From: Mycolicibacterium cosmeticum
Lineage (GTDB): Bacteria > Actinomycetota > Actinomycetes > Mycobacteriales > Mycobacteriaceae
Length of the DNA: 64,000 bases
Assembly (NCBI RefSeq): GCF_000613185.1
Contig: NZ_CCBB010000001.1
Span: 1 to 64,000, forward strand
Direction of reading: 5' to 3'
The position numbers and the translations under genes were made by a program. The notes beneath the pieces are model-generated. The model searched no databases. It saw only the letters and a list, made by a program, of their open reading frames with translations, and was not told the DNA's origin. Positions 61,276-64,000 of this stretch are shown piece by piece; position 1 is the first letter of the stretch; every line of letters begins with the position of its first letter.

Positions 61276-62027
61276 GTCCTCTTCTCGACGAACGACGCCA
61301 GCGCGTCGACGTTGGCGGCCTGGCCCAGCAGTTCGGCGAACAACGCGTTCTCCCGTTCGCTGGCCGCGGCGATCCCCGGCCGCACCGGTTCGAGCATCGT
61401 CTTCTTCACTGCCAGCAGGCTGTTCAGCGGGCGGGAGGCGAGCACATCGGCATGCCGGCGAGCCTCGGCCAGCAGGTCCTCGGGCTCACACACCTTGAAC
61501 ACCAGACCCATCCGCAGCGCCTCGGCGGCGTCGATCCACTCCGAGGACATCAGCAGCCAGGCGGCGTTCTGCCGGCCGATCAACCGCGGTAACAGATAGG
61601 ACGACGCGGCCTCCGGCGGCACACCCAGACTGGTGAACGGACATTTCAGCCGCGCCGTGCTGGACATGAAGGCCAGGTCGGCATAGCCCAAGATGGTCGC
61701 CCCGATCCCCAGGCCCACCCCGTTGACCGCGCAGATGAACGGTTTGGGGAACGCGGCCAGCGCCTCGATCATGCCGCGGAAACCGTGCTTGCCCGGTTGG
61801 TAGTCGGGGTCCGTGACCAGCTTCTGCATCTCCACCAGATCATTGCCCGCGCTGAACGCGCGGCCGGCGCCGGTGAGCAGCACGACGGACACCTCGGGGT
61901 CGTCGGCGGCGGCCAGCAGCGCCTCGGTGGTCGCGTCGTACAGCGCCTCGCTGAAGGCGTTCAGCGCCTCGGGACGGTTCAGGGTGAGGGTGCGTACGCG
62001 GTTGTCATCCGCGATCAGAAGTGTCAC
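61272..62027 (-). CDS. Enoyl-CoA hydratase/isomerase family protein
   Basis: 251 residues from GTG 62027. Crotonase fold: LTLNRPEALNAFSEALYD, oxyanion loop GRAFSAGNDLVEM, the second oxyanion loop NGVGLGIGATILGYADLAFMS, and SLGVPPEAASSYLLPRLIG. The second catalytic Glu of true hydratases (E in GVPPEA) is kept, the first is replaced, so isomerase activity is possible. It starts by a 4-base overlap with the EthD-like gene, and its end overlaps bfd copy 2 by 4 bases. Confidence 0.87.
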   Translation of the reverse strand: MTLLIADDNRVRTLTLNRPEALNAFSEALYDATTEALLAAADDPEVSVVLLTGAGRAFSAGNDLVEMQKLVTDPDYQPGKHGFRGMIEALAAFPKPFICAVNGVGLGIGATILGYADLAFMSSTARLKCPFTSLGVPPEAASSYLLPRLIGRQNAAWLLMSSEWIDAAEALRMGLVFKVCEPEDLLAEARRHADVLASRPLNSLLAVKKTMLEPVRPGIAAASERENALFAELLGQAANVDALASFVEKRT

Positions 62028-62734
62028 GGCGCTAGCGTATGCGCCGGGCTCCACAACGGGTACCGACTGGTCGGCACCGTGTCGATGTCGCGGTCCGCGC
62101 CGAACCTCGCCACACTGGCGGCCATCCGGCCCATCCGGTCGGCCAGATCCGCCTCGTCGGCCGCCCCGAAGAACGCGTACAGATCCGAGACGGCCTCGAT
62201 CGGGAAGAGCTCTTCGACGATGGCGTCGATGCGCGGCGCCCCGTCGGTGAGCGCCCGCACCACCGTGTTCTGGGTGTACCCGAACGTGGCCTGGGTGTCG
62301 ATCGCCACCGGCGTGTGGTCCAGATGCCAGCGGCTCAGCCAGGTGGCCTGGTCCAGGTCGGCCGGTCGGCGCAGCAGCGCCACATTGGCCAAGCCAGGGG
62401 TGCGGGCGCCCGGCGGCCCGTCCGGGGCCGGCATCGGCACCGACTCGGTGACCAGATACGCCGCCAAACAATCACATTCGGCCGACAGCAGGTCGAGCGC
62501 CGCCGTCACGGCCGTCCCGTAGTACTGCTGGGTCCAGATGCTGATCACCGCGACCGCCGGCGGGTCCAGGGTGGTCAGCGTCATCAGCGAGGCGCGCACC
62601 GCGTCGTCGCGCACGTTGACCGTCAGGCCGGGCAGGCCCAACTCGGCCAACGCCGACGCGACCGGGGTGCGCAACCGCCGGCACCACTGCTCGTCCGCCT
62701 CGGCGCGGCGCAGCACCACCATCACCTTTTCCAT
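62024..62734 (-). CDS. EthD-like dimeric alpha+beta barrel protein
   Basis: 236 residues from ATG 62734. Two ferredoxin-like halves: MEKVMVVLRRAEADEQWCRRL...LTVNVRDD, and NVALLRRPADLDQATWLSRWHLDHTPVAIDTQ. The second has the W-x-x-x-H-x-P-x-A element of EthD proteins. The family is associated with oxidative or lipid catabolism without proven catalysis. It is upstream of and coupled to the crotonase gene (4-base overlap), so both probably act on one acyl-CoA-related substrate. Confidence 0.78.
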   Translation of the reverse strand: MEKVMVVLRRAEADEQWCRRLRTPVASALAELGLPGLTVNVRDDAVRASLMTLTTLDPPAVAVISIWTQQYYGTAVTAALDLLSAECDCLAAYLVTESVPMPAPDGPPGARTPGLANVALLRRPADLDQATWLSRWHLDHTPVAIDTQATFGYTQNTVVRALTDGAPRIDAIVEELFPIEAVSDLYAFFGAADEADLADRMGRMAASVARFGADRDIDTVPTSRYPLWSPAHTLAP

Positions 62735-62835
62735 CCACCGAAAATAACAACACCGGACACGTTCACCCGGGCGGCTCGGTAACGCCGAGCAGAACGCGAA
62801 GAGGACCACAATGAAGAGGTGAGTGAGGCCGCAGG

Positions 62836-64000
62836 GTGAGCAGAGCCAGAGCCCTCGGGTTGACGCTGTACGAATTCGGTGCGGTGGCGCGCAGCCTGCT
62901 CGGTGTGCTGGCGGTCGCGGCGATCGCGCTGTACCTCGGGACGCCCGGCGCGGCCGTCGCCGCCGGCGGCGCCGCCGCCCTGGCCGGTGCCACCGCCCTG
63001 CAGGACAGCCCGCGCAGCCGGATCCCCGTCGTCGTCACGGTTTCGGTCGAGATGGCAGTGGCAGTCGCCGTCGGCGGGCTCACCGGCGGGTGGACTCCCC
63101 TGTTCCTGGTCGCGGTGGCGGCGTGGTGTTTCCTGGCCGGGATGCAGTGGGCGCTGAGCGCCAACGCCGGCATGCTGGCCTCCGGTGCGGCGGTGCTGCT
63201 GGTCACCGCCTCACCGACGGCGGGCAGCGGCACCGCGGCGCTGACGTCGGCCGGTCTGGCGTTGCTGGGCGGGCTGACGCAGGCGGTGCTGATCGCGGTG
63301 TGGCCACAACACCGCTGGCGCGACCAGAGCGAGGCCCTCACCCAGGCCTACCGCGCCCTCGGCGCGGATGCCCACCGGCTCGCGACCGAGCCCGGCGCGC
63401 AGATCGACCGGATGCCGCTGATCCGGCTGCGTGAGGCCTTCACCCTCAGCGAAGCTCAGGCGCGGCGGCGGCCACCGGCCTACCGCGGTTGGTACGGACT
63501 GCCGGAACGGATCGCGGTGACACTGACCGCGCTGGGCCGCGAAGGCCCGCGGGACCCGGCCGCCGCGGACACCCTGCGCGCCACCGGGGACCTGCTCGAG
63601 CTGATCGCCCGGCGCGCGCATCGCCGCGAGGTCGGTCCGGCGCTGGCCCGCCTGGACGCGGCGGCGGACGCCACCGGCGGCACCACCGGTGTGGTGGCCC
63701 AGCGGCTGTACGATCAGCTGTCCGAGGCGGTCGAGTTGCGGTTCGGGCAGTTCGAGCCAGAACAGGTAGCCCAGTTGCGGCGACCGGGACTACCGCATTC
63801 CTGGGCGGCGGCCGTCGATCTGATGCGCGCGCAACTGCATTGGCGGTCACCGATCCTGCGGCATGCCGTCCGATTGGTGATCGCGGTGACCGTCGGGGTG
63901 GCGATGGCCCGCGCCAGCGGAGCCGAGCACGCGTACTGGATCGCGGTGACGGTTCTCATGGTGCTGCGCCCCGAGACGGCACACACCTACACCCGGTGCG
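62836..64000 (+). CDS. FUSC/aromatic acid exporter-family membrane protein, 3'-truncated by window edge
   Basis: 388 residues are visible from GTG 62836; the frame stays open to the end of the window. The first ~155 residues hold six hydrophobic helices (LLGVLAVAAIALYLGTPGAAVAAGG..., TPLFLVAVAAWCFLAGMQWAL, MLASGAAVLLVTAS). A soluble helical part of ~170 residues follows, then a second membrane block begins with SPILRHAVRLVIAVTVGVAMARA and WIAVTVLMVLRPE. This is the FUSC/YccS layout of exporters for aromatic or other weak acids. The gene is absent from simple ORF calls because its stop lies outside. Confidence 0.85.
   Translation, partial: MSRARALGLTLYEFGAVARSLLGVLAVAAIALYLGTPGAAVAAGGAAALAGATALQDSPRSRIPVVVTVSVEMAVAVAVGGLTGGWTPLFLVAVAAWCFLAGMQWALSANAGMLASGAAVLLVTASPTAGSGTAALTSAGLALLGGLTQAVLIAVWPQHRWRDQSEALTQAYRALGADAHRLATEPGAQIDRMPLIRLREAFTLSEAQARRRPPAYRGWYGLPERIAVTLTALGREGPRDPAAADTLRATGDLLELIARRAHRREVGPALARLDAAADATGGTTGVVAQRLYDQLSEAVELRFGQFEPEQVAQLRRPGLPHSWAAAVDLMRAQLHWRSPILRHAVRLVIAVTVGVAMARASGAEHAYWIAVTVLMVLRPETAHTYTRC

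Overview
The window is chromosomal DNA from a fast-growing mycobacterium (Mycolicibacterium/Mycobacterium type). It is very GC-rich, with ATG/GTG starts and many genes overlapping by 1-11 bases. It carries mycobacterial hallmarks: an antigen-85 mycolyltransferase, a WS/DGAT acyltransferase, an LdtA-type L,D-transpeptidase, MgtA-type mannosyltransferase, DUF732 and DUF7159 proteins, F420-type LLM enzymes and BfrA. About 75 protein genes are supported. I see no rRNA, tRNA, CRISPR array, insertion sequence or prophage. From memory, several genes match a stretch of the M. tuberculosis chromosome in inverted order (cinA ~ Rv1901, the 30.4 kb monooxygenase ~ Rv1894c, the 57.5-59.6 kb transporter and bfrA ~ Rv1877/Rv1876), with many accessory genes in between.

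Layout. 0-7 kb: secreted DUF732/DUF5078 proteins; a Bcr/CflA efflux pump divergent from a MarR regulator; an NlpC/P60 hydrolase; a CynX/NimT transporter divergent from a GntR regulator; YaaA. 7-13 kb: antigen-85 paralogue, WS/DGAT, and a nitronate monooxygenase-tautomerase-PPOX operon facing its likely LysR regulator, with a textbook LysR box. 12.6-22 kb: Pro/Ala-rich exported protein, a GNAT with a gyrase-A-like N-terminal segment, an amidohydrolase divergent from AraC, an amidase, and a hydrolase plus two LLM enzymes. 22-27 kb: GH2 glycosidase, small protein and cinA. 26.8-31.6 kb: a steroid-type locus with two perfect KstR-type boxes. 31.7-45 kb: TetR-molybdopterin oxidoreductase, a CYP125-type P450, GntR plus lipid hydroxylase, LdtA, DUF7159, POT transporter, threonine dehydratase and thioesterase. 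45-57 kb: amino-acid permease beside a glutamine-synthetase remnant, an orphan MetQ, an orphan winged-helix protein, mgtA, SDR/D-aminoacylase, and a DsbF/CcdA pair. 57-64 kb: a third KstR-type box before a carboxymuconolactone-decarboxylase-like gene, a DHA2 exporter, bfrA, and lipid genes running to the window edge.

The most interesting system is a two-gene cassette present twice. Each copy has a ~205-211 aa protein made of two ferredoxin-like (ABM) repeats, followed directly by a bacterioferritin-associated ferredoxin (Bfd). One copy (60.45-61.28 kb) is divergent from bfrA across a region with two IdeR-like iron boxes. The other (29.43-30.25 kb) lies between KstR-box genes and has no evident iron box. 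This suggests an undescribed partner of Bfd in iron release from bacterioferritin, with a second copy under different control.

The second theme is sterol metabolism: three perfect matches to the KstR consensus TnnAACnnGTTnnA, each about 32-56 bases before a start codon, plus a CYP125-type P450 without such a box.
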